From contig CAMYKT010000004.1 of the NCBI GenBank assembly GCA_947259185.1, positions 1-64,000 of the forward strand: a stretch of 64,000 bases of DNA, written 5' to 3'. The notes below the pieces were generated by a model. It was not told the DNA's origin. It searched no databases and worked only from the letters and a program-made list of their open reading frames with translations. Below, piece after piece: positions 63,325 to 64,000 of the stretch. Origin of the DNA: an uncultured Methanobacteriaceae archaeon (GTDB taxonomy: Archaea > Methanobacteriota > Methanobacteria > Methanobacteriales > Methanobacteriaceae). Within the stretch, counting starts at the first letter, position 1. The number at the start of each line of letters is the position of its first letter. The position numbers were made by a program, and so were the translations under genes.

Positions 63325-64000
63325 TTAGTTGTAGGTCACTACAATATCTCTAACTGAAGAACAGGTAGCGGTGTAGTGTTTACTGCCATAACGTTTGGTA
63401 ACTAGAGATGGTTCGAATGATGTCCATTTACCATTAATCATTACATTTAACCATCGATGATTGTATGCGTAAGAAGTGGCTCCCTGTACAACTCTAACGG
63501 TGTATCCGTTAGCACTTAACACTTTAGCTGCCCAGTCAGATAATCCCCAGCAATCTCCAAAACCAGTACTTTCGACACCAGCAGCAGTGGTTGCTGCTCC
63601 ATCTCTATGATTCAGGTTTTGATTGATATATCTAGCTAGGGTTTCCAGACCTGCAGTTCCTTGTAGGCCATTTAACTGTCCTTTTCCAAGGTTAGTGACT
63701 GAATTTTGAATGGTTGATGCGCTTACTGTAACGAAATTTGCTAATGCGTTGTTCTGATATTCAAAGGAGAGAATTCTGGAATAATAAAGTACCATTGATT
63801 CGTAGTTTAGAGTTCCAAGAGAAGTAGACTGAGATTCAGGAGCTTTGCCTGTAGATTCCATGTAACTCTTAATGAGATTAGCAATTTGTAAGTATTCAGG
63901 AGCATTAATACGTCCTGCTATGTTTTCTGAAGGTTTATTCGCTGGTTCCTGTGGATTAAACTCTTGAATTGCGCCATTAACACCCTTGTTAGTATTATCC
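63325..64000 (-). CDS. Transglutaminase-like protein with pseudomurein-binding-like repeat (partial)
   Basis: The 5' end lies beyond the window; 224 codons are visible, open to the right edge. A repeat resembling the pseudomurein-binding type (NAPEYLQIANLIKSYMESTG, then GTLNYESMVLYYSRIL) precedes a transglutaminase-like domain. That domain has Cys in GFGDCWGLSDWAAKVL and His in YNHRWLNVMINGKW; the position where most members have Asp reads FEPS, with Glu. The domain pair fits cell-wall binding enzymes of Methanobacteriales such as pseudomurein endoisopeptidases or surface proteins. Linker residues before the repeat are rich in Asn, Pro and Glu. Hydrolase function is inferred. Confidence 0.75.
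   Translation of the reverse strand, partial: DNTNKGVNGAIQEFNPQEPANKPSENIAGRINAPEYLQIANLIKSYMESTGKAPESQSTSLGTLNYESMVLYYSRILSFEYQNNALANFVTVSASTIQNSVTNLGKGQLNGLQGTAGLETLARYINQNLNHRDGAATTAAGVESTGFGDCWGLSDWAAKVLSANGYTVRVVQGATSYAYNHRWLNVMINGKWTSFEPSLVTKRYGSKHYTATCSSVRDIVVTYN

Overview
The window reads as chromosome of a methanogenic archaeon of the order Methanobacteriales, most likely Methanobacterium or a close relative (inference). The reasons are an A+T-rich genome with archaeal TATA boxes and GGAGG/AGGTG Shine-Dalgarno sites, RNA polymerase with split B'/B'' and A'/A'' genes, topoisomerase VI, EF-1alpha/EF-2, a YcaO-TfuA pair of the kind that thioamidates methyl-coenzyme M reductase, a cobalamin-pathway reductase, and a protein that appears to carry a pseudomurein-binding repeat. 

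Layout. 1-2.5 kb: the 5' part of a type II secretion F-type membrane protein, an M24 peptidase and a HIT protein, all on the minus strand. 2.6-9.0 kb: a plus-strand run of Fe-type alcohol dehydrogenase, PAS-PAS histidine kinase, site-2 protease, YcaO, TfuA and a LarE-type sulfurtransferase. 9.0-13.7 kb: minus-strand unknown protein, four-CBS protein, universal stress protein, amidohydrolase, and a secreted caspase/gingipain-like protease with PKD and CARDB domains. 13.9-18.7 kb: carB, carA and rimI; rimI is divergent from a UPF0146 gene across a 16-bp palindrome that supplies a Shine-Dalgarno site to both genes. 19.4-25.5 kb: P-type ATPase and cbiJ, then GltS-type symporter and moeA. 25.7-30.6 kb: eIF1A, RIO1 kinase, KH protein, Top6B and Top6A, all core information processing. 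30.8-32.6 kb: NYN protein, GyrI-like protein, tRNA-Ser(CGA) and tRNA-Ser(GGA). 

32.7-46.4 kb is an accessory region bounded by two tRNA-Ser genes in the same orientation. It holds two methyltransferases, a G+C-richer bacterial-type catalase-peroxidase, an AI-2E family exporter, a secreted alpha/beta hydrolase, a membrane-anchored flavodoxin, a CruF-like protein, a broken methyltransferase, a receiver domain lacking its phospho-acceptor Asp, a GNAT-YoaP fusion and a C45-type Ntn-hydrolase. 46.4-60.9 kb is the archaeal rpo-str gene set on the minus strand (five tRNAs, rpoH, rpoB'', rpoB', rpoA', rpoA'', L30e, NusA-like, S12, S7, EF-2, EF-1alpha, S10, tRNA-Ser(UGA)). 61-63 kb is tpiA-pgk, and the right edge holds part of a transglutaminase-like cell-wall protein. 

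The signals most worth following are the YcaO-TfuA-LarE cluster, the shared Shine-Dalgarno palindrome at 18733-18748, the secreted His/Cys protease, and the tRNA-Ser-bounded accessory region with decaying genes. All family names are by recognition of motifs in the sequence; no database search was run.
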